A stretch of DNA of 64,000 nt from Streptomyces gardneri (GCF_006539185.1 NZ_BJMN01000005.1:418726-482725), one strand, 5' to 3'. Shown: positions 19,596-29,154, numbered from the stretch's first letter. Notes: generated by a model from the sequence alone, not told the origin. Translations and numbers: made by a program.

Positions 19596-21397
19596 CACGG
19601 CTCCTTCCCGGAGGGCCCGGCGGTCCGGGCCGGTTCAGGTGTCTCCAACGTCGACACGTCGCCCTCGGGCAGACCCAGTTCGCGGGCCCGCAGCAGGCGG
19701 CGCATGACCTTGCCGCTGCGGGTGTGCGGCAGATCCTCGACGAACTCGATCTCCCGGGGTGCGACCGCCGGGCCGAGGCGCCGCCGGGCGAACGCCATGA
19801 CGTCACGCCTCAGTTCGGCGTCGGGCGGGTACTCGGGGCGCGGCAGTACGAAGGCCTTGACGATCGCGCCGACCAGCGGGTCCGGACGTCCGATGACCCC
19901 GGCTTCGGCGACGGCCGGATGCTCCATGAGCGCGCTTTCCACCTCGAACGGCCCGATGAGGTGTCCCGCGGACTTGATGACATCGTCGGCCCGGCCCACG
20001 AACCAGTACCAGCCGTCGGCGTCGCGGCTGACCAGGTCGCCGGTCAGATACCAGCCGTCCGCGAAGCACGCCTCGTATCGGTTCGGCTCGTGGAGGTAGC
20101 CGCGGAACATCGACGGCCAGCCTGCCTGCAGGGCGAGCTCGCCTTGGGCGCCCGGCTCCTGGAGGATCCGGACGTGCCCGCCGATGATCGAGGCCCGGCC
20201 GTCCTCGCCGCACGCCAGTACGGCGGCCTCGACACCGGGAAGCGGTCGGCCCATCGAACCGGGGCGCACCGGGTCCGCCGCGAAGTTGGCGATCATGATC
20301 GCGCCGGTTTCGGTCTGCCACCACGTGTCGTGGACCGGTAGTCCGAGGGACTCCTGGCCCCAGCGCACGGCCTCGGGGTTGAGCGGCTCGCCGACGCTCG
20401 CGACGAACCGGAGCGCGGAGAGGTCGTGGCGCGCGGTCGGTGTCGGGTCGCCGGTGCGCGGTGCGGCCCGCATGAGCATGCGGAGCGCGGTGGGCGCGGT
20501 GTACCAGACGGTGACGTGATGGTCGGCGAGGATCCCGTACCAGCGGGCGGGGGCGAAGTCCCCTTCGTCGACGACAGTCGTCACGCCGTGGGTGAGCGGG
20601 GCGATGATGCCGTACGACATGCCCGTGACCCAGCCGGGGTCGGCTGTGCACCAGAAGACGTCGCCCTCGTGCAGGTCCAGGGCGTAGGCGGCGGTGACGT
20701 GGTGGGCGAGGACCGCCTCATGTGCGTGTATCGCGCCCTTGGGGGTGCCTGTCGTGCCGCTGGTGAAGTGCAGCAGTGCCGGCTCCGCGGGATCGGTCGG
20801 TCCGACCGTGTACGTATCCGGGGCGGCTGCCGTGAGGGCCGGGAAGGAAAGGGTGTCCGAGGGCGGGTCGGCCCCTGGGTCGAGGAGCAGGACGTACCGC
20901 AGGTGCGGAAGTCGGGAGCGTACGGGGGCCACCTTGCGCTCGTACAGCTCGCGGGTCGTGACGAGTGCCCGGGCGCTTCCCAGTTCCAGGCGCAGCGCGA
21001 CGGGTTCGGGGCCGAATGCGGTGAAGAGCGGGCACAGGACCCGGCCGGCCCGCAGCGTGCCGAGGACCGTGGCGTACAGCTCGGACCGGCGGCCGAGCAG
21101 GGTGAACACCCGCTCGCCGCGTTCCACGCCGAGTGTCTCCAGAACGTGCGCGAAGCGGGAGCTCTCGGCTGCGAGCTGGGCGAACGTGACCGTCCGCACG
21201 GACCCGTCGCGGGCGACGCAGCGCAGCGCGACGTGCTCGCCGTGGCCCTCGCGCAGATGCCGGTCGACCGCCTCGTATCCGATATTGATGCCGCCGTCCG
21301 GCAGCCCGGCGAGCCGCGATCGCTCGCGGCGCCAAGAGAACGTCTCCCGCGCACTCTCGTAGTCGGGCATGACCGGTGCCACCCACAGAGCGTTCAT
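19595..21397 (-). CDS. acsA: Acetyl-CoA synthetase-like acyl-CoA ligase
   Basis: 600 residues of the ANL superfamily: P-loop [16 protein letters not shown] (about 212-227), the acetyl-CoA synthetase-type [11 protein letters not shown], hinge region [20 protein letters not shown] and the C-terminal catalytic Lys563 in [10 protein letters not shown]. It would activate acetate (or a related short acid) to acyl-CoA with ATP. The family is often switched off by acetylation of this lysine. It overlaps the CBS-BON gene before it (ATGA) and E1-alpha after it. Together with the E1-E2 genes it gives two routes to acetyl-CoA in one operon. Confidence 0.92.
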   Translation of the reverse strand: MNALWVAPVMPDYESARETFSWRRERSRLAGLPDGGINIGYEAVDRHLREGHGEHVALRCVARDGSVRTVTFAQLAAESSRFAHVLETLGVERGERVFTLLGRRSELYATVLGTLRAGRVLCPLFTAFGPEPVALRLELGSARALVTTRELYERKVAPVRSRLPHLRYVLLLDPGADPPSDTLSFPALTAAAPDTYTVGPTDPAEPALLHFTSGTTGTPKGAIHAHEAVLAHHVTAAYALDLHEGDVFWCTADPGWVTGMSYGIIAPLTHGVTTVVDEGDFAPARWYGILADHHVTVWYTAPTALRMLMRAAPRTGDPTPTARHDLSALRFVASVGEPLNPEAVRWGQESLGLPVHDTWWQTETGAIMIANFAADPVRPGSMGRPLPGVEAAVLACGEDGRASIIGGHVRILQEPGAQGELALQAGWPSMFRGYLHEPNRYEACFADGWYLTGDLVSRDADGWYWFVGRADDVIKSAGHLIGPFEVESALMEHPAVAEAGVIGRPDPLVGAIVKAFVLPRPEYPPDAELRRDVMAFARRRLGPAVAPREIEFVEDLPHTRSGKVMRRLLRARELGLPEGDVSTLETPEPARTAGPSGKEP

Positions 21398-22071
21398 CGC
21401 GGTGGCTCCACGTCGAGCGCGAGGTTGTCATAGGCGTACTCGATCGATTCGTGCAGGGCGACGACTCCGTCGACCGAACGGCAGAGCCGCACGATCACGC
21501 GGATGTCGGCCCGCTCGTCGACCCGGCCAGTCAGCCGGACGACTCCGTCGTCGACCGTCACGCGGATCGTGTCGGGGGCCAGGCGCAGGGTGTCGGCCAG
21601 GACGTCGTGTTCGATCTCGTCACGGATCGCGGTGTCACTGCGCAGGAAGGGCCGCAGCAGGTCGCTGCGGCTGATGATCCCGACGAGTCGACCGGTCTCG
21701 TCGGTGACGGGCAGTCTCTTCACAGCCTTGCGCTGCATCGTCCGGGCCGTCTCGACGAGATTCCAGTTCGCCTGTGCCGTGACGGCCGGCGAGGTCATCA
21801 GCTGGGCGGCCGTCTCCGCATCGGGCATCCCTCGCTCCTGGGACAGCAGCCGGACACCCGCCCAACGGCCCTCCAGGTCGGGGAGCTCGGCGGTGGAACG
21901 CAGCAGGTCGGCCTCCGAGACCACACCGAGCAGGCGTCGGTCGGCGTCGACGACCGGGACCGCCGAGACGTCGTGGTCGGCGAAGAGCCGGGCGATCACC
22001 TTGAACGGGGTCTCTGGGGCTGCGGTGACCACATCGTGGGTCATCACCTCGAAAACCGTGCGGTGCTGCAT
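21394..22071 (-). CDS. CBS-CBS-BON protein, first gene of the PDH/ACP operon
   Basis: 225 residues: two CBS repeats (VMTHDVVTAAPETPFKVIAR; VKRLPVTDETGRLVGIISR) and a C-terminal BON domain (DTIRVTVDDGVVRLTGRVDE). It starts at ATG 22071 and its TGA overlaps the ATG of the acetyl-CoA synthetase gene. Two palindromic boxes lie 69 and 89 bp upstream. As leader of an operon for acetyl-CoA formation it is well placed to sense adenylate levels; the partner is unknown. Confidence 0.9.
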   Translation of the reverse strand: MQHRTVFEVMTHDVVTAAPETPFKVIARLFADHDVSAVPVVDADRRLLGVVSEADLLRSTAELPDLEGRWAGVRLLSQERGMPDAETAAQLMTSPAVTAQANWNLVETARTMQRKAVKRLPVTDETGRLVGIISRSDLLRPFLRSDTAIRDEIEHDVLADTLRLAPDTIRVTVDDGVVRLTGRVDERADIRVIVRLCRSVDGVVALHESIEYAYDNLALDVEPPR

Positions 22072-22139
22072 GACGGTCCTCCTTCAGGGGACGCGGCCAC
22101 CCCAGTTCTCACTCTGCTGCGCGCAGCCCACCCGGGGCA

Positions 22140-22153
22140 GTGCCGAATGGTCC
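22140..22153. promoter_or_regulatory. OsdR/DosR-type box 1 of tandem pair, PDH/ACP operon
   Basis: GTGCC-GAAT-GGTCC: right half perfect, left half one mismatch from GGGCC. It is 69 bp upstream of the CBS-BON start on the minus strand and 118 bp before the DUF1918 gene on the plus strand. Confidence 0.5.
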
Positions 22154-22159
22154 CCATCC

Positions 22160-22173
22160 GGGACGTTCGGCCC
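22160..22173. promoter_or_regulatory. OsdR/DosR-type box 2 of tandem pair, PDH/ACP operon
   Basis: GGGAC-GTTC-GGCCC. The left half equals the mycobacterial DosR half-site. Its centre is 20 bp from box 1, so two dimers would sit on the same face of the helix. Confidence 0.55.
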
Positions 22174-22270
22174 CTATGGCGGCCGGCTGGCCGGGACGCA
22201 CGGTGGAGAAGACGAGAGAGCCCGTCCCGGGAGGACCGCGGCCGGGCGCTCGTGCCGGGAGGCGAGAAGC

Positions 22271-22555
22271 ATGACCGGGACCGGAGCACGACAAGGTCAG
22301 GAGAAGCCCCGCGCCGGGCTGTGGGCTCGCGTCGGCGACCGGCTGATCGTCGGCGGTGCCACGGTCGGGGACGAGGGACGTGACGGTGAGATCGTCGGGC
22401 TCCACCATCCGGACGGCACTCCGCCCTTTGACGTCCGGTGGTCGGACACGGGCAGGGTCACCGAGGTGTTCCCGGGCCCGGACGCGCGGGTCCAGCACTT
22501 TCCGCCGCACGGCACGAGAGAGGCCGGACCCGTGAAGGCCGTTACGCGGTCATGA
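22271..22555 (+). CDS. DUF1918 small protein
   Basis: 94 residues with the DUF1918 core (GDRLIVGGATVGDEGRDGEI and PPFDVRWSDTGRVTEVFPGPD), an SH3-like beta fold common in actinobacteria. ATG 22271 has GGGAGG 8 nt upstream; the longer open frame upstream is a shadow of the CBS gene. Its last 14 nt overlap the end of the convergent CBS-BON gene. Function unknown. Confidence 0.88.
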   Translation: MTGTGARQGQEKPRAGLWARVGDRLIVGGATVGDEGRDGEIVGLHHPDGTPPFDVRWSDTGRVTEVFPGPDARVQHFPPHGTREAGPVKAVTRS

Positions 22556-23141
22556 ATTTCGCCGTCGCGGCCACCACGCCGGGCACCGCCCGGGTCAGGC
22601 GCAGGGCCAGATCCGCCGGAACGGACTGTGGCAGGCGTCCGGCGAGCGTCACCGCGCCGTTCTCGACCCGTACGGTCAGTGCCGCGTCACCTTCGGGGAT
22701 CAGGTGTGTGAGGAGCTCGTGGCGCACGTCCTCGGCGAGTTCGGCGTCGGAGCGAAGGTAGATCTTGAGCAGGTCGCCCCGGCTGACGACACCGACCGGG
22801 CGGCCGTCCTCGTCCACCACAGGAAGTCGCTTGAGGTGGCCATGCGCCATCAGTCGCGCGGCCCCGGAGATCGTGGCATCGCGCGGAATGGTGACGGCCG
22901 GAGCCGACATCAGGCTGCCCGCCGTCACCGATCCCGCGTCGTCCCGGGCCTCTCCCGGAACCTTGCCGAGTACGTCCGCCTCGGACACCACGCCGACCAC
23001 TCGTCCCTGGGCCGACAGCACGGGGACTGCGCTCACGCCCCAGCGCCGCATGGACCGGACGATCTCCTTGACCGGTGCGTCGAGCCTGGCGGAGACCACC
23101 GCATGGGTCATCACGTCGTCGACGGTACGTGGGTGCTTCAT
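22542..23141 (-). CDS. CBS-CBS-BON protein
   Basis: 199 residues: CBS1 (VMTHAVVSARLDAPVKEIVR), CBS2 (LKRLPVVDEDGRPVGVVSR), BON (AALTVRVENGAVTLAGRLP). ATG 23141 is the start of the conserved MKHPRTVDDVMT opening; the frame upstream of it has no family resemblance. It stands alone, divergent from the USP gene at 23514 and convergent with DUF1918, with a 14-nt tail overlap. Confidence 0.9.
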   Translation of the reverse strand: MKHPRTVDDVMTHAVVSARLDAPVKEIVRSMRRWGVSAVPVLSAQGRVVGVVSEADVLGKVPGEARDDAGSVTAGSLMSAPAVTIPRDATISGAARLMAHGHLKRLPVVDEDGRPVGVVSRGDLLKIYLRSDAELAEDVRHELLTHLIPEGDAALTVRVENGAVTLAGRLPQSVPADLALRLTRAVPGVVAATAKFMTA

Positions 23142-23513
23142 GACCGGCCTCCGGTGTTCCGGCGCCCCGAGTCCTGTTGCTGTGAGGGTGTCGCCTTCGG
23201 GCGGCTGACGACAAGGGCCGAAAGGGGGCACGTCGGGACCCGGGCAGCACTGGCACGGACCGTCTGCCGATGCTTTCCTGAAAGTGAGGAGGGGGCCCGC
23301 CAGAGGGACGCGGGGAAACGGCTTCGAGCCGCTCACCGCGCGATCAGGATCCGCGAGAAGCGGATGGGCCCCTCCTCCCGTCGTGTCTCCGCGGCGCTAC
23401 CACACCTGGTCCGGGCGGGCCGCGCCCGGGACCAACCGGCCCTATTCGGTCACTTCCACCCGGTGCGAGCGTGGCAGCAGGCCACCTCACGACCCGGAAA
23501 GGCGGTGGGCACG
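23142..23513. promoter_or_regulatory. Divergent intergenic region, CBS-BON / USP
   Basis: 372 bp without a credible gene. It holds one fair palindromic box (23429-23442) and a poor half-match, GGGCC-GAAA-GGGGG, at 23215-23228. Open frames here run through from the neighbouring gene in reverse and lack coding bias. I see no hairpin or RNA gene. Confidence 0.5.
23429..23442. promoter_or_regulatory. Probable OsdR/DosR-type box upstream of USP gene
   Basis: GGACC-AACC-GGCCC, one or two changes from the consensus, 72 bp before the USP start. Confidence 0.42.
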
Positions 23514-24413
23514 ATGGAATCGCCCCTGGTGGTAGGAGTCGACGGGTCCGACGCCAGTCTCACGGCCTTGGACTGGGCTGTCGACGAAGCGGTACGGCGC
23601 GGGCTTTCCCTGCGCATCGTCCATGCCTCCCTGTGGGAACGGTACGAGGGAGTCGTGCCGGCCTGGACCACGGACCGGCCCTCGGGCCAGGTCCTGGCCG
23701 AGAACATCGTCGGCACCGCGGCCGAACGCGCCCGGCGCCGGGCACCCGACCTTCCTCTCACTACGGCCGTCCTCGCCGAGGACGCGTCCAGTGCGCTGCT
23801 CAGTGAGGGGCGGGAGGGCACGATCCTCGTCGTCGGGGCACGCGGGCGCGGAGAGTTCGCCGACCTTCTGCTCGGGTCCGTCAGCCTCGTCGTGGCCGCC
23901 CGAGCCCACTGTCCGGTCGTCGTCGTCCGGGGGGACCGGCAGGCCCTGGAAGCACGCCACGGGCGCGTCCTGCTCGGCGTCGGTGAACATGACCTGGACT
24001 CGCCGGCCGTGAGGTTCGCCTTCCGTGAGGCGGCCGTCCGGGACGCGGAACTCGACGTCGTCCGCACCTGGCGACGGTCGGTCCATGGACCGGCCGACCA
24101 CCTGCTGATGAGGCGCGCAGGGGCGGCCTACTTCACGGAAGGGGCTTCCGAACTGCTCGACACGGCCCTTGAGGCCGCGGCGTCCGAACATCCCCAGGTG
24201 CGCCTGCGCAGGAGCACGGTCGAGGGCTCCGCCCACAAGGTACTGACCGAGCGCTCCGCCGCCGCCGACCTGCTGGTCGTCGGCGCCAGGCGCCGGGAAG
24301 GGCTCGTCGGCCTGGAGCTCGGCAGAGTCGCCCACCGCGCCCTGCACCACGCCTCGTGTCCGGTCGCCGTCGTACCCCAGCGGCGTCCCGAGACCGCGGA
24401 AGGAGACCTGTGA
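23514..24413 (+). CDS. Tandem universal stress protein
   Basis: 299 residues, two USP domains. Domain 1 has PLVVGVDGSDASLTALDWA and an intact ATP motif (VVGARGRGEFADLLLGSVS). Domain 2 (about 160-290) ends VVGARRREGLVGLELGRVAH, where the second glycine-serine pair is replaced by G-R, so ATP binding there is doubtful. ATG 23514 opens the conserved MESPLVVGVDG. The TGA overlaps the next ATG (TGATG), coupling it to the XRE-PPOX gene. Confidence 0.92.
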   Translation: MESPLVVGVDGSDASLTALDWAVDEAVRRGLSLRIVHASLWERYEGVVPAWTTDRPSGQVLAENIVGTAAERARRRAPDLPLTTAVLAEDASSALLSEGREGTILVVGARGRGEFADLLLGSVSLVVAARAHCPVVVVRGDRQALEARHGRVLLGVGEHDLDSPAVRFAFREAAVRDAELDVVRTWRRSVHGPADHLLMRRAGAAYFTEGASELLDTALEAAASEHPQVRLRRSTVEGSAHKVLTERSAAADLLVVGARRREGLVGLELGRVAHRALHHASCPVAVVPQRRPETAEGDL

Positions 24414-25120
24414 TGAACACGGACGGTGACCCGCGTGCCTCGCACGCCACGAGCGACCTCGGCCGCCGCGTCGCGTCCAGGCGTACCCGGCTCGGCCTGT
24501 CCTGGGAGGACGTGGCCGAACGGGCCGGCTCGACACCCGGCTTCATCGCCTATGTGGAGGAGCAGGTGGCCACCCCGGGGATCGAGTTCTTGGTCCGGCT
24601 TGCGAACGCTCTGGAGACCACTGTCCAGGAGCTCACCGGCTACACGGCGGACCTTGCGCCAGGAGGTGCCCGCGCCGGGTACCGGGCACGGATGGAGGAG
24701 ATCGGCGAGGCCGAGTGCTGGGAGCTGCTCGACGGCCACGGCGTCGGCCGGGTCGCCGTCGAAGGACGGGACGGGCTGATGGTGTTCCCCGTGAACTACC
24801 AGGTCGTCGACGGGGACGTGGTCTTCATGACTGCTGCGGACTCGACCCTCGCGCGCGCCTCGACGTCCGGTGTGGAGATCGCCTTCGAGGAGGACCACCT
24901 CGACGAAGCCTTCAGCCGGGGCTGGAGCGTGCTCCTTGTCGGTCCGGCACGCACGGTGTCGGATGAGACGGAATTGCGGAGGATCAAGGACGCTGTCCAC
25001 TTGGCGCCGTGGGCGGGGGACGGCCGGGACACCGTGGTGACCCTCTCACCGCGCCGGGTGACCGGACGGCGCATCCAGGTGCCGGGCGCGCCCGGCACGC
25101 CATCCGGGCCCGCTGACTAG
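24413..25120 (+). CDS. XRE helix-turn-helix fused to PPOX flavin-type domain
   Basis: 235 residues. Residues about 18-75 form an XRE-type HTH (LGRRVASRRTRLGLSWEDVA, ERAGSTPGFIAYVEE). Residues about 95-220 match the pyridoxamine-5'-phosphate oxidase-like split barrel (ECWELLDGHGVGRVAVEGRD, LMVFPVNYQVVDGDVVF), which binds FMN, F420 or haem in relatives. ATG 24413 overlaps the USP stop and has AAGGAG 7 nt upstream. The fusion suggests a regulator or DNA-tethered enzyme responding to a flavin or redox ligand. Confidence 0.85.
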   Translation: MNTDGDPRASHATSDLGRRVASRRTRLGLSWEDVAERAGSTPGFIAYVEEQVATPGIEFLVRLANALETTVQELTGYTADLAPGGARAGYRARMEEIGEAECWELLDGHGVGRVAVEGRDGLMVFPVNYQVVDGDVVFMTAADSTLARASTSGVEIAFEEDHLDEAFSRGWSVLLVGPARTVSDETELRRIKDAVHLAPWAGDGRDTVVTLSPRRVTGRRIQVPGAPGTPSGPAD

Positions 25121-25365
25121 ACGGGTACCGGACCGGCTCGCCGCCAGCGGACCGCCGACGAACGCGTCGTCCGACCGATGCCCCAGACCTCGACTGGGTC
25201 ACCGGTTCGAGCCGGACAGGAACAGCCGGCTCGATCTGGACCGGTCCACGCGAGCAGCGACGGTGCCCGGCCGGCGTCCAAGCGACGACCACGCCGAGCA
25301 GGCGCAAACCGCTCGGTTGGTGGCCCCGGTCAGGCTGGTGGCCTCGGTCAGGGGCGGCTGTGACG

Positions 25366-26112
25366 TCAGCGCTCGCTGGTGGTGATGTAGATGCCGTGCC
25401 AGGTGTGGTCCCACACAGCGCCGGTGGAGGCGTTGACCGACAGCATGCCGCTGATCTCGCCCGAGCGCAGGGTGTGCAGGGTGTAGTAGCCGGGAAACGC
25501 CTCGGCCTCTCCGACGGTCAGGTCGCTGCCCCGGTCATGCAGCCACTTCTGGGCGCGCTCCTGCGCCTCGGCGGGGGAGATCCGGGTCTCGGTCCGGCCA
25601 CGCTGGTGCATGCCGTAGTCGGTGTTCCACATCATCGCCGGCCCGTACTCGATCCCGGTGTCGCCATCGGATGGATCAACGAGGATCTCCGTCGCCGGCT
25701 TCCCATCATGGGTCTGCAGTTCGGCGTAGAAGTTCTTCGAGAACTGCATGACTTCACCGACACGCAGGTTGAGCCGGTCGGCGAAGGTGTCGGCCCGCTG
25801 GCGGGCTTGGTGCAGGGTCTCGACCGGAGTGCCGTCGCCGCGCTGCCAGTAGCCCCCGCCCATCATGCCGGGACCCCACGCACAGTCATCGCGGCCTGTC
25901 ATTCCTGGCCTCATGCCGGGCCCCCACGAGTCCCAGTCGTCCCAGTCGTCGCCGGACATGCCGGGCCTCCAGCAATCGCCGCCGGAAGGGCTGGGTTGGG
26001 CGGCGGCCGCGCTCAGGGGCCTGCCGCTGGCGGTGCTATTTCCGGCCGCGCATCCAGCGGCCAGCGCGAGGGCCGCCAGTGCGGCCGCGGTCCACCTGCT
26101 CGTGCTGGACAT
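25366..26112 (-). CDS. Lipoprotein with Met/Trp/Asp-rich segment
   Basis: 248 residues with a lipoprotein signal: hydrophobic stretch TAAALAALALAAGCAAG with lipobox LAAGC. Residues about 45-90 are rich in Met, Trp, Gly and Asp (WRPGMSGDDWDDWDSWGPGM), resembling metal-binding Met motifs. The rest contains ARQRADTFADRLNLRVGEVM and a C-terminal PepSY-like segment (GMLSVNASTGAVWDHTWHG). ATG 26112 is chosen for its spacing from GGAAGGG; ATG 26118 is also in frame. It is divergent from a copper-type P-ATPase and shares a promoter region with two palindromic boxes, so an extracytoplasmic metal role is plausible. I do not recognise a named family. Confidence 0.8.
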   Translation of the reverse strand: MSSTSRWTAAALAALALAAGCAAGNSTASGRPLSAAAAQPSPSGGDCWRPGMSGDDWDDWDSWGPGMRPGMTGRDDCAWGPGMMGGGYWQRGDGTPVETLHQARQRADTFADRLNLRVGEVMQFSKNFYAELQTHDGKPATEILVDPSDGDTGIEYGPAMMWNTDYGMHQRGRTETRISPAEAQERAQKWLHDRGSDLTVGEAEAFPGYYTLHTLRSGEISGMLSVNASTGAVWDHTWHGIYITTSER

Positions 26113-26202
26113 GATCATCACCCTTCCGGGCCGTTCCCAGTCCCTGCTGCCCGACCCGGGTACGTTCCCTCCAGTCTCGCCCCCGGACGCAAGGACCGCC
26201 GA

Positions 26203-26216
26203 GGGCCGTCCGGACC
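26203..26216. promoter_or_regulatory. OsdR/DosR-type box 1, lipoprotein / Cu-ATPase divergent region
   Basis: GGGCC-GTCC-GGACC, 91 bp from the lipoprotein start and 170 bp from the ATPase start. Confidence 0.55.
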
Positions 26217-26224
26217 CGGCCGTT

Positions 26225-26238
26225 GCACCGGTCGGCCC
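26225..26238. promoter_or_regulatory. OsdR/DosR-type box 2, lipoprotein / Cu-ATPase divergent region
   Basis: GCACC-GGTC-GGCCC; right half perfect. It is 22 bp from box 1, as in the other tandem pairs. Confidence 0.45.
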
Positions 26239-26385
26239 GTGTGTGAGTCGACCCGGGATGCCCTTGAGGTCAGCGGTCAACGTCCAGGGTGAGGTGGGCG
26301 CGGAGGAAGTCGGAGTGCTGAGGTGGCCGACGTGGATGCTGCGCGGGAGGCTGGAACAGCAGGGCGCGCGAGGAGGCGAGTGGCC

Positions 26386-29097
26386 ATGCCTGTCGCGGAC
26401 GTGATCGTCGTTGTGGTTGCCGTAGGTCTCATCGCCGTGCTGGGCTGGTATTTCTTCGGCCCGCGCAAGGCCGGCACGGTCCGCGTGGAGGGAGGCGTGC
26501 AGCGGGTCGACGTGACCGTGCGGGGCGGCTACAGCCCGAACCTGATCAAGGTCCGCCAGGGCACACCGGTCGAGCTCGTCTTCGACCGGCAGGAGGCCGG
26601 CGAATGCACCTCCCGCGTCGTGTTCCCCGATCTCAGGGTCGGGGCCGGACTGCCCGCCCACACCCGTACGACCGTGAGGCTGAGCCCTGACCGGCCCGGC
26701 ACGTACGGGTTCGCCTGTGGCATGAACATGATCCACGGGACCCTCGTCGTCGAACCCGCCGATGGTGGAGCACCGGAACCGGGCACGGTGTCAGGCGGAG
26801 AAGCGGCGCCGAGTGCGGGGGAGGCGTCGGCCGAGGACGCGGAGGCAGCCGACATCGCCGAGCGCCAGGAGGAGATCAAGGACCTGACCCGCCGCGTCGT
26901 CGTGGGCGCGGTGCTCACCGCACCGGTCCTCTTCGCCGTCATGGCGCACGAGCTGTTCGGCGCCGACTGGGTGCCCGGCTGGATGCTGAACCACTGGTTC
27001 CAGCTCGCACTGATCACGCCCGTGATGCTCTACACCGGCTGGCCCGTGCACTCCACCGGCTGGCTGGCCCTGCGCCACCGGTCGGCGGACATGAACTCCC
27101 TGATCACCCTGGGCACGAGCGCCGCCTACGGCTTCAGCCTGCTCGTCACCCTCGCTCCGGGGCTGCTCCCCGAGGACGTGCGGGAGGTGTACTTCGAAGC
27201 GGTCGGCGTCATCCTGACCCTGATCCTGCTGGGCCGTCTTCTGGAGGCCCGGGCCAAGGCCGGCACGGGCGAGGCCATCCGCGCGCTGATCGGCCTGCAG
27301 GCCCGCACCGCGCGCGTCCTGCGGAACGGCACTGAGACCGAGATACCCGTCGAAGAGGTGGTCGTCGGGGACGAGGTCGTCATCCGCCCCGGGGAGAAGA
27401 TTCCCGTCGACGCCGAGGTCCTGTCGGGCTCGTCCGCCGTGGATGAGTCGATGGTGACGGGCGAGCCGATGCCGGCCACGAAGCACGCGGGCGACGGTGT
27501 CATCGGCGCCACCGTCAACACCACCGGTTCCTTGCGGGTACGCGCGGCCAAGGTCGGCGCGGACACCATGCTCGCCCAGATCATCCGGTTGGTACAGCAG
27601 GCGCAGGCGTCCAAGGCGCCGATCCAGCGTCTCGCCGACGCGATCTCCGCCTACTTCGTCCCGGCGGTCATCGTCATCGCGATAGCGACGTTCGCTCTCT
27701 GGTACACGATCGGACCCGCACCGGCTCTCACCCTGGCCCTGGTCTCCGCCGTCGCGGTCCTGATCATCGCCTGCCCCTGCGCTCTCGGCCTGGCCACCCC
27801 GCTCTCGGTCATGGTCGGCACCGGCAAAGGCGCGCAGGCGGGCATCCTCATCCGCTCCGCCGAAGCCCTGGAGACCGCCCACAAACTCGACACCGTCGTC
27901 CTCGACAAGACCGGCACGGTCACCATCGGCAAGCCGGTCCTCACCGACATCCGCCCCGCCACGGGAGTCGACGAAGCCGAGCTGCTACGGCTGGTCGCCG
28001 CCGCCGAGGCCGACAGCGAGCATCCCCTTGCCCAGGCCGTCGTCTCCGGCGCCCGCGACCGTGGCCTTCAGCCGCCGACCGCGACCGGCTTCGACTCCGT
28101 CACCGGCAAAGGCGTCCACGCCAGGGCCGAAGGCCACACCATCATGGTCGGCACCGCCCGCTTCCTCCACGACACCGGCGTCGACACCTCCCCTCTCGAC
28201 GCCGTCGCCGCGGTGCTCGCGGCTGAGGGCAAGACACCCGTTCTCGCAGCGGTCGACGGTCGTCCCGCCGGGGTGCTCGCCGTCGCCGACACCGTCAAGG
28301 ACGACTCCGCCCGGGCCATCGCGGCCCTGCGGCAGCTGGACGCCGAGGTCGTCATGCTCACCGGCGACAACGCCCGCACCGCCGCCGCCATCGCCGCCCA
28401 GGTCGGCATCTCCCGGGTCCTGGCCGAGGTGATGCCCGAGCACAAGACCGACGAGATCCGCCGCCTCCAAGCCGAGGGCCGGACCGTCGCCATGGTCGGA
28501 GACGGCATCAACGACGCCCCTGCCCTCGCTCAAGCCGACGTCGGACTCGCCATCGGCACCGGCACCGACGTCGCCATCGAATCCGCCGACATCACGCTCA
28601 TCTCCGGATCCCTTACCGGAGTCGTCACCGCCATCCGCCTCTCGAAGGCGACCATGCGCAACATCAAGCAGAACCTGTTCTTCGCCCTCGTCTACAACGC
28701 CGTCGGCATCCCTCTCGCCGCGGGAGCCCTCTATCCCCTGTGGGGCATCCGCCTCAGCCCGATCATTGCTGCAGCAGCCATGGCTCTGTCCTCGCTGTCC
28801 GTCGTCACCAACGCCTCCCGCCTGCGACGCTGGCACCCCGCACCGCTGCCCGAAGCGGGCGGCCCACCGACGCGGCCCGAAGTCGAGACGACCACCGGCA
28901 CCACGCGGCGACAGGACGGCCCGCTCGGAAGCCTGACCGTCGACCCCGTGTGCGGCATGGAAGTCGACCCCACCACCGCACCCGAACACCGGGACAGCTC
29001 CGCAGGCCCACTGCACTTCTGCTCCAGCCACTGCGCCACCGCCTACGATGCCGCTCCCGACCGCTACACGCCGTCCATCACCCGCCGACATCCGTAG
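26386..29097 (+). CDS. P1B-type (copper-like) ATPase with N-terminal cupredoxin and C-terminal YHS domain
   Basis: 903 residues. An N-terminal helix is followed by a cupredoxin-like domain ([18 protein letters not shown]; ligand-like Cys in GECTSRV and ACGMNMIHG) instead of the usual HMA domain. The ATPase core shows TGE (VTGEPM), the ion-site CPC in [16 protein letters not shown], the phosphorylated Asp in [14 protein letters not shown] in SEHPLAQAV, and [10 protein letters not shown]. The last 60 residues are a YHS domain ([14 protein letters not shown]). CPC and TSRLRRW-like helix-8 residues indicate Cu(+) or a similar soft metal. ATG 26386 has AGGAGG 9 nt upstream; a GTG at 26323 is in frame but less well placed. 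Confidence 0.92.
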   Translation: MPVADVIVVVVAVGLIAVLGWYFFGPRKAGTVRVEGGVQRVDVTVRGGYSPNLIKVRQGTPVELVFDRQEAGECTSRVVFPDLRVGAGLPAHTRTTVRLSPDRPGTYGFACGMNMIHGTLVVEPADGGAPEPGTVSGGEAAPSAGEASAEDAEAADIAERQEEIKDLTRRVVVGAVLTAPVLFAVMAHELFGADWVPGWMLNHWFQLALITPVMLYTGWPVHSTGWLALRHRSADMNSLITLGTSAAYGFSLLVTLAPGLLPEDVREVYFEAVGVILTLILLGRLLEARAKAGTGEAIRALIGLQARTARVLRNGTETEIPVEEVVVGDEVVIRPGEKIPVDAEVLSGSSAVDESMVTGEPMPATKHAGDGVIGATVNTTGSLRVRAAKVGADTMLAQIIRLVQQAQASKAPIQRLADAISAYFVPAVIVIAIATFALWYTIGPAPALTLALVSAVAVLIIACPCALGLATPLSVMVGTGKGAQAGILIRSAEALETAHKLDTVVLDKTGTVTIGKPVLTDIRPATGVDEAELLRLVAAAEADSEHPLAQAVVSGARDRGLQPPTATGFDSVTGKGVHARAEGHTIMVGTARFLHDTGVDTSPLDAVAAVLAAEGKTPVLAAVDGRPAGVLAVADTVKDDSARAIAALRQLDAEVVMLTGDNARTAAAIAAQVGISRVLAEVMPEHKTDEIRRLQAEGRTVAMVGDGINDAPALAQADVGLAIGTGTDVAIESADITLISGSLTGVVTAIRLSKATMRNIKQNLFFALVYNAVGIPLAAGALYPLWGIRLSPIIAAAAMALSSLSVVTNASRLRRWHPAPLPEAGGPPTRPEVETTTGTTRRQDGPLGSLTVDPVCGMEVDPTTAPEHRDSSAGPLHFCSSHCATAYDAAPDRYTPSITRRHP

Positions 29098-29154
29098 AAC
29101 ACCGGGCGATGGATACATCCGTGCGCGGTCGAAGGTCGGGGCGCCACCGTCCGC

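Noticed and set aside
23215..23228. GGGCC-GAAA-GGGGG, a half-match to the box
   Set aside because: Right half does not fit the consensus; only the left half is good.
25237..25248. TGGACCGGTCCA palindrome between XRE-PPOX and lipoprotein genes
   Set aside because: Half-sites have no 4-bp spacer and the gap is between convergent genes, so it is unlikely to be a regulator site.
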